Source of the DNA: Enterococcus larvae
GTDB taxonomy: Bacteria > Bacillota > Bacilli > Lactobacillales > Enterococcaceae
Assembly: GCF_017830045.1 (NCBI RefSeq)
Contig: NZ_JAEDXU010000009.1
Span: 124,001 to 188,000 of the forward strand
DNA: 64,000 nucleotides
Reading direction: 5' to 3'
In this document: piece by piece, positions 55,277 through 64,000 of the stretch
Layout of the letters: each line of letters begins with the position of its first letter
How positions within the stretch are numbered: the stretch's first letter is position 1
Program-made: the position numbers and the translations under genes
Notes under the pieces: model-generated
What the model saw: only the letters and a program-made list of their open reading frames with translations
The model's database searches: none
What the model was told of the DNA's origin: nothing

Positions 55277-56575
55277 ATGAATTACCACAAGCCCAAAGGC
55301 ACATATGATCTACTGCCGGGAACAACCGAAAAATGGCAGTTTGTCGAAGAAACAGCACGTCTGCTTTTCAGAGACTACCAATATCAGGAAATGCGTACAC
55401 CGATTTTTGAACATTATGAAGTGATTGCTCGAAGCGTAGGAGATACGACTGATATCGTTTCTAAAGAAATGTATGACTTTTATGATAAAGCAGATCGACA
55501 TGTCACGCTGCGCCCGGAAGGAACAGCACCTGTTGTTCGAGCCTTTGTAGAGAATAAACTATTTGGTCCGGAATATGCAAAGCCATATAAAACATTTTAT
55601 ATGGGTCCAATGTTCCGTTATGAACAACCACAAGCTGGTCGTCAACGTCAGTTCCACCAAATCGGTGTGGAAGCGTTCGGCAGCAATAATCCCGCAGTAG
55701 ACGTGGAAAGTATGGCGATGGCGATGGACTTCTTCAAACAGCTGGGAATCAATGAAATCAAGCTGGTTGTCAACTCTTTAGGTGATAGAGAAAGCCGTGC
55801 TGCTTACCGTCAAGCGCTGATCGAGTATCTTGAGCCTAAATCAGAGGAAATGAGTGAGGACTCGAAACGTCGTCTTCATGAAAACCCGCTTCGTGTGTTA
55901 GATAGTAAGGATCGTCGCGATAAAGCAATTGTTGCGGGAGCACCATCAATCTTGGATTTTCTGAATGAATCATCGAAGGAGCATTTTGATACAGTCTTAC
56001 AAATGCTTGAAGAGTTGGAGATCCCTTATGTGATCGATCAAAATATGGTTCGTGGGCTAGATTACTACACGCACACGATTTTTGAAATCATGAGTGAATC
56101 GAAAAAAATGGGCGCTCAGTCAACGATTTGTGCTGGTGGTCGTTACGATGGTCTCGTAGAAGAGCTTGGCGGACCTGAAACACCCGGCTTTGGTTTCGCA
56201 ATGGGCATCGAACGAATCTTACTGACGATGGAAGCAGAGGAAATCATTATTCCGGAAATCAATGAAGTGGATGCCTATGTTGTCGGTATCGGTGTAGATA
56301 CGAACCTTGTTTCGTTGAAGCTGGTTCAAGCAATCAGAAACTTTGGCTTCTCAGCAGATCGTGATTTTATGCACCGCAAGCCTAAAGCGCAGTTTAAAAC
56401 AGCTTCCAAGCTGAATGCAAAGCTAGTGCTGACTATCGGTGAAAGTGAAATTGTTGAGGGGATCGTCAATGTGAAAAATATGGCGAACCGCGAAGAAAAA
56501 GCATTTAAGCTAGATGATATCTATGAACGCTTCAGTGAAGTCTACGATGAAATGACAACAATCATGTTTGATTGA
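55277..56575 (+). CDS. hisS: Histidyl-tRNA synthetase
   Basis: A 432-residue class II synthetase. Motifs: [11 protein letters not shown] at the N terminus, [14 protein letters not shown] (motif 2 region), [21 protein letters not shown], the histidine A segment [13 protein letters not shown] and [13 protein letters not shown], then [13 protein letters not shown] (motif 3) and the anticodon-binding domain. ATG 55277 ([11 protein letters not shown]) follows ATGGAGGA; the frame opens 15 codons earlier without a ribosome site. Transcribed with aspS under a T-box. Confidence 0.96.
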   Translation: MNYHKPKGTYDLLPGTTEKWQFVEETARLLFRDYQYQEMRTPIFEHYEVIARSVGDTTDIVSKEMYDFYDKADRHVTLRPEGTAPVVRAFVENKLFGPEYAKPYKTFYMGPMFRYEQPQAGRQRQFHQIGVEAFGSNNPAVDVESMAMAMDFFKQLGINEIKLVVNSLGDRESRAAYRQALIEYLEPKSEEMSEDSKRRLHENPLRVLDSKDRRDKAIVAGAPSILDFLNESSKEHFDTVLQMLEELEIPYVIDQNMVRGLDYYTHTIFEIMSESKKMGAQSTICAGGRYDGLVEELGGPETPGFGFAMGIERILLTMEAEEIIIPEINEVDAYVVGIGVDTNLVSLKLVQAIRNFGFSADRDFMHRKPKAQFKTASKLNAKLVLTIGESEIVEGIVNVKNMANREEKAFKLDDIYERFSEVYDEMTTIMFD

Positions 56576-56775
56576 TAACGTATTGGTAGAGAAGCTAAGG
56601 TGAAAAACCAAAAAGTTTGAAAATGGGCGTTGTCTCGAAGGAATTACCACGAGACAAAAGTAGTATCAAAAAATGAATGGTATTCAATAAGAAGAGGGAG
56701 CTATTATCCTTTTATCAAGAAATCTAGGAATAATGGACATCGGACCTCGAAAAAGAAAGAAAGGGAGTTTAAATT

Positions 56776-58545
56776 ATGGCAGAACGTACAATATATTGCG
56801 GCGAAGTAACAAAAGAATATGCAGGCAAGGAGGTTGTCCTTAAGGGATGGGTGCAAAAGCGTCGTGACCTTGGAGGAGTAATCTTTATTGACCTTAGAGA
56901 TAGAGAAGGAATTGTTCAGGTTGTATTCAATCCGGAGCATTCCAAAGAAGCATGGGAAATTGCAGATAAATGTCGTAGTGAATATGTGATTGAAATTTCC
57001 GGTGAGGTTGTTTATCGTGATGCAGAAGCAATCAATCCTAAAATGCCTACTGGTGAGTTTGAAGTAATGGCATCTGATATTACGATTTTGAACAAAGCAA
57101 AAACACCTCCATTTATCATTGAAGATGATAATAATGTGAGTGATGATATTCGTATGAAATACCGTTATCTTGATCTTCGTCGTCCGGCGATGACAGAGAA
57201 TTTCAAGCTGCGTCATCAAGTAACAAAATCGATTCGTCACTATCTTGACGATCAAGCATTCATGGATGTGGAAACACCATATCTTGGGAAATCATCTCCG
57301 GAAGGTGCGAGAGATTATTTGGTACCATCTCGTGTCCATGCAGGGCATTTTTATGCTTTACCTCAGTCACCGCAAATCTTTAAGCAATTATTGATGGGTG
57401 CTGGTTTTGATCGTTATTATCAAATCGTTCGTTGTTTCCGAGATGAGGACCTCCGTGGAGATCGTCAGCCGGAATTTACACAGGTAGATATTGAAACAAC
57501 TTTCCTGACTGCTGAAGAAATTCAGACAATGACAGAAGAAATGCTGGCTAAAGTAATGAAAGAGGCAAAAGGAATCGATCTTCCGATGCCTTTCCCACGT
57601 ATCAGCTATGATGAAGCAATGGCTCGCTACGGAAGTGACAAGCCTGACACACGCTTTGATATGGAATTGATTGATATTGCGCCAGTGGTAAAAGATGTGG
57701 AATTTAAAGTATTCCAAATGGCGCTGCAAAGCGGTGGGCAGGTCAAAGCACTGAATGCAAAAGGTGCAGCAGCTAAATACTCACGTAAAGATATGGATAA
57801 CTTAGGTCAGTATGTTAGCCAGTTTGGTGCAAAGGGCTTGGCTTGGCTGAAGGTGGAAGAGGATGGATTGAAAGGTCCTATCGCCAAATTCCTGACAGAT
57901 GTGACAGATGATTTGATTGAGGCAACTAATGCAGAAGTCGGTGACCTGTTGATGTTTGGTGCTGATACACCAGGAATTGTTGCAGCTTCATTAGGAGCAA
58001 TTCGTTCACGTATGGGTAAAGAACTGGGATTGATCGATGAATCGAAATTCAACTTCCTATGGGTTGTGGACTGGCCGTTGTTTGAGTATGATGAAGAAGC
58101 GAATCGCTATGTTTCTGCTCACCATCCATTCACATTACCAAGAGAAGAGCATATCGAAATGCTCTCAACAACACCGGAAAAAGTCTATGCTCAAGCATAT
58201 GATGTTGTATTGAACGGTTACGAGCTGGGTGGCGGATCATTACGTATCTACCAACGCGAGCTGCAGGAAAAAATGTTTGAAACATTAGGCTTGGATGCAG
58301 AGCTTGTTCAGGATCAATTTGGCTACTTGCTGGATGCCTTGTCTTACGGCTTTCCGCCGCATGGAGGCATTGCACTAGGGCTGGATCGTCTGGTTATGCT
58401 GCTTGCGGGTGAAGAAAACATTCGTGAAGTGATTGCTTTCCCTAAAAACGGAAAAGCGACTGACCCAATGAACAACGCACCTAGTACTGTTTCGCCATTA
58501 CAGCTGTTTGAACTAAACCTTGACGTAACAGCTATAGAAGAATAA
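56776..58545 (+). CDS. aspS: Aspartyl-tRNA synthetase
   Basis: A 589-residue class IIb synthetase of the bacterial type: an N-terminal OB-fold anticodon domain ([20 protein letters not shown]), motif 2 in [20 protein letters not shown], the bacterial GAD insertion (about 280-420) and motif 3 [23 protein letters not shown] precedes ATG 56776. A hairpin TTGTCTCG / CGAGACAA lies in the 200-bp gap after hisS without a T-run, so read-through from hisS is likely. Confidence 0.96.
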   Translation: MAERTIYCGEVTKEYAGKEVVLKGWVQKRRDLGGVIFIDLRDREGIVQVVFNPEHSKEAWEIADKCRSEYVIEISGEVVYRDAEAINPKMPTGEFEVMASDITILNKAKTPPFIIEDDNNVSDDIRMKYRYLDLRRPAMTENFKLRHQVTKSIRHYLDDQAFMDVETPYLGKSSPEGARDYLVPSRVHAGHFYALPQSPQIFKQLLMGAGFDRYYQIVRCFRDEDLRGDRQPEFTQVDIETTFLTAEEIQTMTEEMLAKVMKEAKGIDLPMPFPRISYDEAMARYGSDKPDTRFDMELIDIAPVVKDVEFKVFQMALQSGGQVKALNAKGAAAKYSRKDMDNLGQYVSQFGAKGLAWLKVEEDGLKGPIAKFLTDVTDDLIEATNAEVGDLLMFGADTPGIVAASLGAIRSRMGKELGLIDESKFNFLWVVDWPLFEYDEEANRYVSAHHPFTLPREEHIEMLSTTPEKVYAQAYDVVLNGYELGGGSLRIYQRELQEKMFETLGLDAELVQDQFGYLLDALSYGFPPHGGIALGLDRLVMLLAGEENIREVIAFPKNGKATDPMNNAPSTVSPLQLFELNLDVTAIEE

Positions 58546-58552
58546 AACAGAC

Positions 58553-58596
58553 AGTGAAGCAGTTGAGGGGATAATCTCAGCTGTTTCACTTTTTTC
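58553..58596 (+). terminator. Terminator of the hisS-aspS operon
   Basis: AGTGAAGCAGTTGAG pairs with CTCAGCTGTTTCACT (two mismatches/wobbles) and is followed by TTTTTT. Confidence 0.8.
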
Positions 58597-58734
58597 TTCT
58601 GTACGGGGTTATATAGAAATTCGTGCTTTTATTTTTATGTAAGACTTTCATCTGGACTCTGGAAAAAGTCAATGAAGTAGTGTAGTATACAATAGCATAT
58701 AATGAAAAGCTCGAAGAGAAAGGTACTAGCTTAT

Positions 58735-59610
58735 ATGAAAAAAGCAATCGAAGGTATTCCTGTCAATGACTATACAACCAAACTATCTGTTTCCATTGTT
58801 TATGCAATTTTAGCGTCAATCGCCATGAACTTTTTTTATCAACCGGGGAATATCTATTCCAGCGGTATTACAGGGCTAGCTCAAATACTTACAACACTTT
58901 CAACAAGAACCATGGGCTTTAATGTTCCCGTATCTGTTACATTGTTTGTATTGAATGTGCCTTTGTTCTTCTTGGCATGGCGTAAGATCGGGAAAAAATT
59001 CACGATATTTACTTTTATTACGGTGGCACTAACCTCAGTATTCATGCAAATCGTACCTGAAACAACGCTATCTGATGATCCAATCATCTGTGCTATTTTT
59101 GGCGGCGGTGTGATGGGTGCAGGTATTGGTTTTGCGTTGAAGAATGGACTATCATCCGGTGGTCTGGATATCTTTAGTATCACGATTCGTAAAAAAACAG
59201 GTCGGTCCGTAGGCTCGATCTCCATCTACTTTAATATAATGATCATCTTTGTTGCAGGCTATCTTTTTGGCTGGCAGTATATGTTCTATAGTGCTCTATC
59301 AATTTTTGTCAGTGGTAAGGTCACAGATGCTGTTTATACAAAGCAAAAGAAGATGCAGGTAATGATCATTACGAAGAATCCGGAAGCTGTGATTGATGAG
59401 ATCCAGAAAAAAATGCGTCGAGGCATTACAATCATTCATGAAGCAGAAGGTGCCTATAACCATGATAAACAAACGGTGTTGATCACGATCGTAACGCGTT
59501 TTGAACTTCCTTCATTAGAAGCTGTAATGAAGAAAGTCGATCCTGCTGCTTTTGTCAGTATTTCGGATAATGTAAAAATTCTTGGGCGTTTTTATGAAGA
59601 AGAGCTTTGA
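58735..59610 (+). CDS. YitT family membrane protein (DUF161 + DUF2179)
   Basis: A 291-residue protein with five hydrophobic segments in the first two thirds (IVYAILASIAMNFFYQPGNI with SSGITGLAQIL; GLSSGGLDIFSI) and a cytosolic C-terminal DUF2179 domain (KKMQVMIITKNPEAVIDEI, RGITIIHEAEGAYNH). The family is common in Firmicutes with no settled role, perhaps transport. ATG 58735 has AGAAAGG before it; ATG 58702 has no clear site, so 58735 is preferred though 58702 is possible. Confidence 0.85.
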   Translation: MKKAIEGIPVNDYTTKLSVSIVYAILASIAMNFFYQPGNIYSSGITGLAQILTTLSTRTMGFNVPVSVTLFVLNVPLFFLAWRKIGKKFTIFTFITVALTSVFMQIVPETTLSDDPIICAIFGGGVMGAGIGFALKNGLSSGGLDIFSITIRKKTGRSVGSISIYFNIMIIFVAGYLFGWQYMFYSALSIFVSGKVTDAVYTKQKKMQVMIITKNPEAVIDEIQKKMRRGITIIHEAEGAYNHDKQTVLITIVTRFELPSLEAVMKKVDPAAFVSISDNVKILGRFYEEEL

Positions 59611-59613
59611 GAA

Positions 59614-59660
59614 AGATAAGAAGGAAGAAAACCATAACGGTTCTCTTCCTTCTTATTGAT
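59614..59660. terminator. Bidirectional terminator between the YitT gene and the convergent small gene
   Basis: An 18-bp stem (ATAAGAAGGAAGAAAACC / GGTTCTCTTCCTTCTTAT, one mismatch) with a five-base loop. Confidence 0.8.
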
Positions 59661-59694
59661 TTATAAAACAATCAACTATTCTCGCTTGCACTGC

Positions 59695-60204
59695 TCAACA
59701 TATCATCGGAGTCGATATCATTTTCATTAGTGGAAGATATCCTTCCGCTTGCGGGACCACTATTTCCTTCTCAGAAGCTTCTATCTGGTTGGCCAGAGTG
59801 ATCATCGTTATCATTTTATTGGCCTTTGTTGTTATCAAACTTTGCCAGGTGTTGACCTCTTCGAGCCTAAGATGTGATTGATTTGAATGTTCAGTTGAAA
59901 TCATTGCACCTCCGACTAAACTGATTGTGAAAAAGATTGCGCTGGTAATTATCGTCTGACAAGTCAGTTTTTTCTTGAGGTTATAAAGATTTCCAAATGT
60001 GGGGTGTTTACTTTGCAAATTCTCAGTGGTATCTGTTGCTAGCTGATCAAATGCTGCTTCTGTTTTGTTTTCATCAGAAGAGTGGTTTTCTGCTGCTATT
60101 TCCTTGCTATTATTCTCAATAGTTTCAGACTGCTTAGTTGGATTTATTGGATGAATCTTGCATCGTTTCTTCCGTTGTTTCTTGTTTGTTTTCTTTAGGC
60201 TCAT
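59695..60204 (-). CDS. Small single-pass membrane protein, hypothetical
   Basis: A 169-residue protein that I do not recognise. The N terminus is very basic (SLKKTNKKQRKKRCKIHP), followed by an acidic Ser/Asn/Glu-rich stretch (about 25-75), one hydrophobic helix (ITSAIFFTISLVGGAMIS, about 95-112) and a polar C-terminal part. It looks like a bitopic protein with a long cytosolic arm, as in divisome or secretion accessory factors, but nothing fixes a role. The open frame reaches 60378; ATG 60204 is preferred because the upstream part is hydrophobic and irregular, yet the ribosome site is weak. The gene might be spurious. Confidence 0.45.
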   Translation of the reverse strand: MSLKKTNKKQRKKRCKIHPINPTKQSETIENNSKEIAAENHSSDENKTEAAFDQLATDTTENLQSKHPTFGNLYNLKKKLTCQTIITSAIFFTISLVGGAMISTEHSNQSHLRLEEVNTWQSLITTKANKMITMITLANQIEASEKEIVVPQAEGYLPLMKMISTPMIC

Positions 60205-60444
60205 GTTCTTTTTCAATAAGTTATTCACCGCTATTACTATGTATGATCCATAGTATAAAATGAATATATGAAAGTAGTTGTAATAATATATGACTGAAAG
60301 AAGAAATGGTGAGGCTTTTCTGTAAAAAAACAGAGAATTTTCGGAAATATATAGAAAACTCAGTATATTAGCTGGCATTTAAGAACAAGAACTGTGATAA
60401 GACAAGTTTTTAATTTTCGTTCATAAAAAATGAGCGCTTTTCCT

Positions 60445-60473
60445 TGAAAAGAACTATGAAAACTGCTAGAATA
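60445..60473 (+). promoter_or_regulatory. Promoter of cggR-gap
   Basis: TTGAAA (60445-60450) and TAGAAT (60468-60473) with a 17-base spacer. A GTTAAAAA / TTTTTAAC hairpin follows in the leader (60484-60502). Apart from this, the ~240 bases between the small gene's start and the promoter show nothing. Confidence 0.7.
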
Positions 60474-60545
60474 TCCTTGTGAGGTTAAAAAGTCTTTTTA
60501 ACTGAAAACACAGTCTGAAAGGCTTCATTATTTTTTTACCATTCA

Positions 60546-60583
60546 TAGGTCGTTTTTAGTCATACTTGGACGAAATGTGACCC
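60546..60583 (+). promoter_or_regulatory. CggR operator (tandem direct repeat)
   Basis: Two units, GGTCGTTTTTAGTCATAC and GGACGAAATGTGACCCAC, follow each other with the GGWCG-N5-WGWC pattern. They correspond to the B. subtilis CggR site (CGGGAC-N6-TGTC repeated), whose first unit also contains the GTTTTT and GTCATA elements. It lies between the promoter and cggR, as expected for autorepression relieved by fructose 1,6-bisphosphate. Confidence 0.72.
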
Positions 60584-60598
60584 ACGGAGGAGTCAATC

Positions 60599-61636
60599 AT
60601 GCTGGAAGAATTGAAAATGATCGAAGCAGTTGCTCCGGATATGCTTGATGTGATGCAGGAAAGATATCATATTTTACGAAATATCTATTGGATGCAGCCC
60701 ATTGGCAGAAGAAGTCTCTCGGAAACGATGGGATTGACAGAGCGAGTATTGCGAACTGAAACCGACATGCTCAAACAACTTCAGCTGATTAAAACATCAA
60801 AAAGCGGTATGACTCTGACTGAAAAAGGTTTAGAAGTCTATCAGGGACTTGAAAAAATGATGAATCTACTTTTCGGTATTCAAAAGATTGAAATCGAGAT
60901 TGCTCAATTGTTTGGGATTCAGCGATGTATCGTTGTTTCAGGAAACAGTGACAATCAACGAAAAATCTTAGATGAATTCGGAGAGGTGTTAACTCATTCG
61001 TTGGATATGCTTTTACCCGATGAGGACAATATCATTGCTGTCATGGGCGGTACTACTATGGCTCAAGCAGCAGAGCATATGGGAATTCTCGAGTCGGAAA
61101 AACGGCATAATCTTTTCGTACCGGCTAGAGGCGGTATTGGTGAAGCGTTGACGGTTCAAGCCAATTCAGTAAGTGCTGTAATGGCACATAACACCGGCGG
61201 ACAACATCGAGCGTTATACATTCCTGAACAGCTGAGTAAAGAAACGTATGATTCTTTACTGCAGGAACCTTCCATACAGGAAGTTCTGGAATTGATCAGT
61301 CATTCCAATGCTGTTGTTCACAGTATCGGACGCGCGCTGCACATGGCTGCACGCAGGAAAATGTCTGATGAAGAGATGATCATGCTGAAGCAAAAGAACG
61401 CAGTAGCAGAATCATTCGGCTATTTTTTCAATGAGCAAGGAGAAGTCGTATACAAAGTACCGCGAATTGGACTGCAACTGAAAGATTTGCAGAATATCCC
61501 ATGTGTCATAGCATTGGCTGGCGGGAAGACAAAAGCAAAAGCCATTCGTGCTTATATGAAAAATGCACCGGAACAAACGTGGCTCATCACAGATGAAGCC
61601 GCAGCAAATGAGATTTTAAAAGGGGTAACCCTTTAA
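60599..61636 (+). CDS. cggR: Central glycolytic genes regulator CggR
   Basis: A 345-residue SorC-family repressor. Unlike the SorC protein at 385 its N terminus has the CggR form (helix-turn-helix at RRSLSETMGLTERVLRTETD), and the effector domain carries AVMGGTTMAQAAEHM and VPARGGIGEALTVQANSVS for fructose 1,6-bisphosphate. It represses the gap operon in the absence of glycolytic flux. CGGAGG precedes ATG 60599, and gap starts 38 bp after its stop. Confidence 0.93.
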   Translation: MLEELKMIEAVAPDMLDVMQERYHILRNIYWMQPIGRRSLSETMGLTERVLRTETDMLKQLQLIKTSKSGMTLTEKGLEVYQGLEKMMNLLFGIQKIEIEIAQLFGIQRCIVVSGNSDNQRKILDEFGEVLTHSLDMLLPDEDNIIAVMGGTTMAQAAEHMGILESEKRHNLFVPARGGIGEALTVQANSVSAVMAHNTGGQHRALYIPEQLSKETYDSLLQEPSIQEVLELISHSNAVVHSIGRALHMAARRKMSDEEMIMLKQKNAVAESFGYFFNEQGEVVYKVPRIGLQLKDLQNIPCVIALAGGKTKAKAIRAYMKNAPEQTWLITDEAAANEILKGVTL

Positions 61637-61674
61637 AATAAAAATTTTTGATTTTCATAAGGAGGAAATCTTTA

Positions 61675-62676
61675 ATGACAGTTAAAGTAGGTATTAATGG
61701 ATTTGGACGTATCGGACGCTTAGCATTCCGTCGTATCCAAGATGTAGCAGGAATCGAAGTAGTGGCAATCAATGACTTGACAGACTCAAAAATGTTGGCT
61801 CATTTGCTGAAATATGATACAACTCAAGGACGTTTCAACGGAACAGTTGAAGTTCACGAAGGATCTTTCAACGTAAACGGTAAAGAAGTTAAAGTTCTTG
61901 CTAACCGTAACCCTGAAGAATTACCATGGGGCGACCTAGGCGTAGACATCGTTCTTGAATGTACTGGTTTCTTTACTTCAAAAGAAAAAGCTGAATTACA
62001 CTTAAAAGCTGGTGCTAAACGCGTTGTTATCTCTGCACCTGGTGGTAACGATGTACCAACAGTTGTTTACAACACTAACCATGATATCTTAACTGGTAAA
62101 GAAACAGTTATCTCTGGTGCTTCTTGTACTACTAACTGTTTAGCTCCTATGGCTAAAGCTTTACAAGATAACTTTGGTGTTGTTGAAGGTCTTATGACTA
62201 CAATCCACGCTTACACAGGTGACCAAATGACTCTTGACGGACCACACCCTGGTGGAGACTTCCGCCGTGCCCGTGCTGCTGCTGAAAACATCGTTCCTAA
62301 CACAACTGGTGCTGCTAAAGCAATCGGTTTGGTTATTCCAGAATTGAACGGTAAATTAGACGGAGCTGCACAACGTGTTCCTGTAGCAACTGGTTCATTA
62401 ACTGAATTAGTTTCTATTCTTGACAAAAAAGTAACTGTTGAAGAAGTAAATGCAGTTATGGAAAAAGCAGCGAACGAATCTTATGGTTACAACACTGACC
62501 AAATCGTTTCTTCAGATATCGTAGGAATGACTTTCGGTTCATTATTCGATGCTACTCAAACTAAAGTTATGACTGTTGGCGACAAACAATTGGTTAAAAC
62601 AGTTGCTTGGTATGACAACGAAATGTCTTACACTGCACAATTAGTACGTACTTTAGAGTACTTTGCTAACCTATAA
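61675..62676 (+). CDS. gap: Glyceraldehyde-3-phosphate dehydrogenase
   Basis: A 333-residue NAD-dependent [22 protein letters not shown] at the N terminus, the catalytic Cys in [12 protein letters not shown], and [16 protein letters not shown] at the end. Codon use is markedly biased (for example frequent CGT, GGT, AAC), as in highly expressed genes. ATG 61675 follows AAGGAGGAAA. Middle of the cggR-gap-pgk operon. Confidence 0.97.
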   Translation: MTVKVGINGFGRIGRLAFRRIQDVAGIEVVAINDLTDSKMLAHLLKYDTTQGRFNGTVEVHEGSFNVNGKEVKVLANRNPEELPWGDLGVDIVLECTGFFTSKEKAELHLKAGAKRVVISAPGGNDVPTVVYNTNHDILTGKETVISGASCTTNCLAPMAKALQDNFGVVEGLMTTIHAYTGDQMTLDGPHPGGDFRRARAAAENIVPNTTGAAKAIGLVIPELNGKLDGAAQRVPVATGSLTELVSILDKKVTVEEVNAVMEKAANESYGYNTDQIVSSDIVGMTFGSLFDATQTKVMTVGDKQLVKTVAWYDNEMSYTAQLVRTLEYFANL

Positions 62677-62830
62677 TTAGACTGTGACAAACGCACTCTG
62701 CTCCAAGAAATAAGGAGGAATAGCTAAAAATTGTTCTTCAATTTTAAGATATTTCAGCTTATTTCCGAGTGAGCAGCTTTTGAAACACTGTTTATGAAAA
62801 GTTAAAGTATTCTTGTACGCAGGAAATAAT

Positions 62831-62866
62831 AAGCGGGGAAGCGACGCGCTTCCCTGCTTTTCTTTT
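62831..62866 (+). terminator. Hairpin between gap and pgk
   Basis: AAGCGGGGAAGCG pairs with CGCTTCCCTGCTT (one mismatch) and is followed by TTTCTTTTT. It would partly stop transcripts after gap, setting a higher level for gap than for pgk. The rest of the 394-bp gap shows no gene and no promoter with good spacing. Confidence 0.75.
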
Positions 62867-63070
62867 TATGAAATACCCACAAAGTGGTAGAATAGACAGC
62901 GACAGAGAAATTCTTAACGAAGGTTTTCTGCCGCATTCAACTATATAACTCGTGTTAAATTATTCCTTGCGTAAGGAGCGACCATTGATCCTAGTTATGA
63001 ACACAGGAATAATAGCAGCAGATTATTGATTTAGCAGGATTTATATATTATACAGGAGGGAAATTTACGA

Positions 63071-64000
63071 ATGGCTAAAAAGACAATCAAAGATGTAGAT
63101 TTAAAAGACAAAAAAGTATTAGTTCGTGTGGACTTCAATGTACCGTTGAAAGATGGTGTCATTACTAATGACAATCGTATCGCTGCGGCTTTACCAACAA
63201 TCAAATACGTGATCGAAAACGGCGGAAAAGCAATTCTTTTCTCTCATTTAGGTCGTGTAAAAACAGAAGAAGACAAAGCAGGCAAATCATTGAAGCCAGT
63301 CGCTGAACGTTTGAGCGAACTGCTTGGCAAACCTGTAACTTTCGTTCCTGAAACTCGTGGCGCTGAATTAGAAGCAGCTGTTAACAACATGAAAGACGGC
63401 GACGTTTTAGTGTTTGAAAACACTCGTTTTGAAGATATCGACGGTAAAAAGGAAAGCGGAAATGATGCAGACCTTGGTAAATACTGGGCTTCATTAGGTG
63501 ACGTATTTGTAAATGATGCATTTGGTACGGCTCACCGTGCACATGCGTCAAACGTAGGAATTGCTTCTACTGGAATCCCAACTGTAGCTGGTTTCCTTAT
63601 GGAAAAAGAAATCCAATTCATCGGCGAAGCTGTTGAAGCACCAAAACGTCCATTCGTGGCAATCCTTGGTGGTGCAAAAGTTTCAGATAAAATCGGTGTT
63701 ATCGAAAACCTAATTGCTAAAGCTGACAAAATCTTGATCGGCGGCGGAATGACTTACACATTCTACAAAGCAAAAGGAATCGAAATCGGAAATTCTTTAG
63801 TTGAAGAAGATAAAGTAGCTTTAGCAAAAGAATTGATCGAAAAAGCTGGCGATAAACTAGTATTGCCAATCGACTCTGTATGTGCAAATGAATTCAGCAA
63901 CGATGTTGAAACTGTTGTAACTGACGGAGAAGCTGTTCCAGAAGGATACATGGGCTTGGATATTGGTCCTAAATCTATTGAACTGTTCACAAAAGAATTA
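63071..64000 (+). CDS. pgk: Phosphoglycerate kinase (3' end outside window)
   Basis: The first 310 residues of about 395-400. It begins [20 protein letters not shown] with [10 protein letters not shown], then [52 protein letters not shown] and [18 protein letters not shown], the PGK signatures. It converts 1,3-bisphosphoglycerate to 3-phosphoglycerate with ATP formation. AGGAGGG precedes ATG 63071. Strong codon bias, like gap. The gene runs beyond the right edge. Confidence 0.96.
   Translation, partial: MAKKTIKDVDLKDKKVLVRVDFNVPLKDGVITNDNRIAAALPTIKYVIENGGKAILFSHLGRVKTEEDKAGKSLKPVAERLSELLGKPVTFVPETRGAELEAAVNNMKDGDVLVFENTRFEDIDGKKESGNDADLGKYWASLGDVFVNDAFGTAHRAHASNVGIASTGIPTVAGFLMEKEIQFIGEAVEAPKRPFVAILGGAKVSDKIGVIENLIAKADKILIGGGMTYTFYKAKGIEIGNSLVEEDKVALAKELIEKAGDKLVLPIDSVCANEFSNDVETVVTDGEAVPEGYMGLDIGPKSIELFTKEL

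Noticed and set aside
54782-55308. Open frames overlapping the hisS leader
   Set aside because: They cover the T-box and its terminator; the protein sequences are low in complexity and without family features.
63026-63054. TTGATT-17-TATACA as a pgk promoter
   Set aside because: Transcription would start inside or after the ribosome site of pgk, leaving no usable leader.

Overview
The window is a low-GC Gram-positive chromosome segment. The content and layout point to the genus Enterococcus: a cggR-gap-pgk glycolytic operon, hisS-aspS behind a T-box, separate coaB and coaC genes with an ECF pantothenate transporter, a potRABCD-type polyamine operon, a queT gene behind a preQ1 riboswitch, and many PTS genes with PRD, SorC, RpiR and DeoR regulators. 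Species cannot be fixed from the sequence alone. I saw no tRNA, rRNA, CRISPR array or insertion sequence.

Layout. 1-12.2 kb is an accessory sugar locus: SorC and PRD regulators, a fructose-family PTS (separate EIIA, EIIB, EIIC), a DeoR regulator on the opposite strand, a glycyl radical enzyme and its activase, a fructose-6-phosphate aldolase and a GldA-type dehydrogenase. This gene set matches the recently described radical 'anhydroglycolysis' route of E. coli (PflD/YbiW, FsaA/B, GldA), in which 1,5-anhydrohexitol 6-phosphates become glyceraldehyde 3-phosphate and 1,2-propanediol. 12.3-15 kb holds a zinc-ribbon protein of unknown role and an Mga-like regulator. 15-19.7 kb is metNIQ plus an M20 amidohydrolase behind two tandem T-boxes whose specifier codons both read ATG. 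19.7-25.7 kb carries a 132-bp inverted-repeat element, a universal stress protein, an AraC regulator, a VOC protein, queT, a FemABX peptidyltransferase and panT. coaC, coaB and a YhdH-type reductase follow to 27.5 kb, and the polyamine operon runs to 32.1 kb.

32.4-43.8 kb is a second sugar region: an UlaG-like hydrolase, an RpiR regulator, a beta-glucoside PTS and 6-phospho-beta-glucosidase flanked by two paralogous histidine phosphatases, a DUF3737 protein, a MalY/PatB aminotransferase and two aldo/keto reductases. 44.1-46.5 kb is a drug-type ABC exporter with PadR and DUF1048 genes. 47-54.8 kb is a tight eight-gene operon: SDR, GT21-like glycosyltransferase, small alpha/beta-hydrolase, GT1 glycosyltransferase, OleD-like reductase, metallo-beta-lactamase hydrolase, adenylate-forming enzyme and KAS III. 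It looks like an uncharacterised pathway for a condensed, reduced and glycosylated acyl product, and is my main candidate for an undescribed system. The window ends with hisS, aspS, a YitT protein, a small membrane protein and cggR-gap-pgk (pgk cut by the window edge).

Regulation visible in the DNA includes three T-boxes, a preQ1-I riboswitch, a CggR tandem operator, a perfect cre site and paired palindromes ahead of the beta-glucoside operon, a promoter-overlapping inverted repeat ahead of the ABC/PadR operon, two promoters with 19-bp spacers of the MerR-activated type, and many intrinsic terminators.
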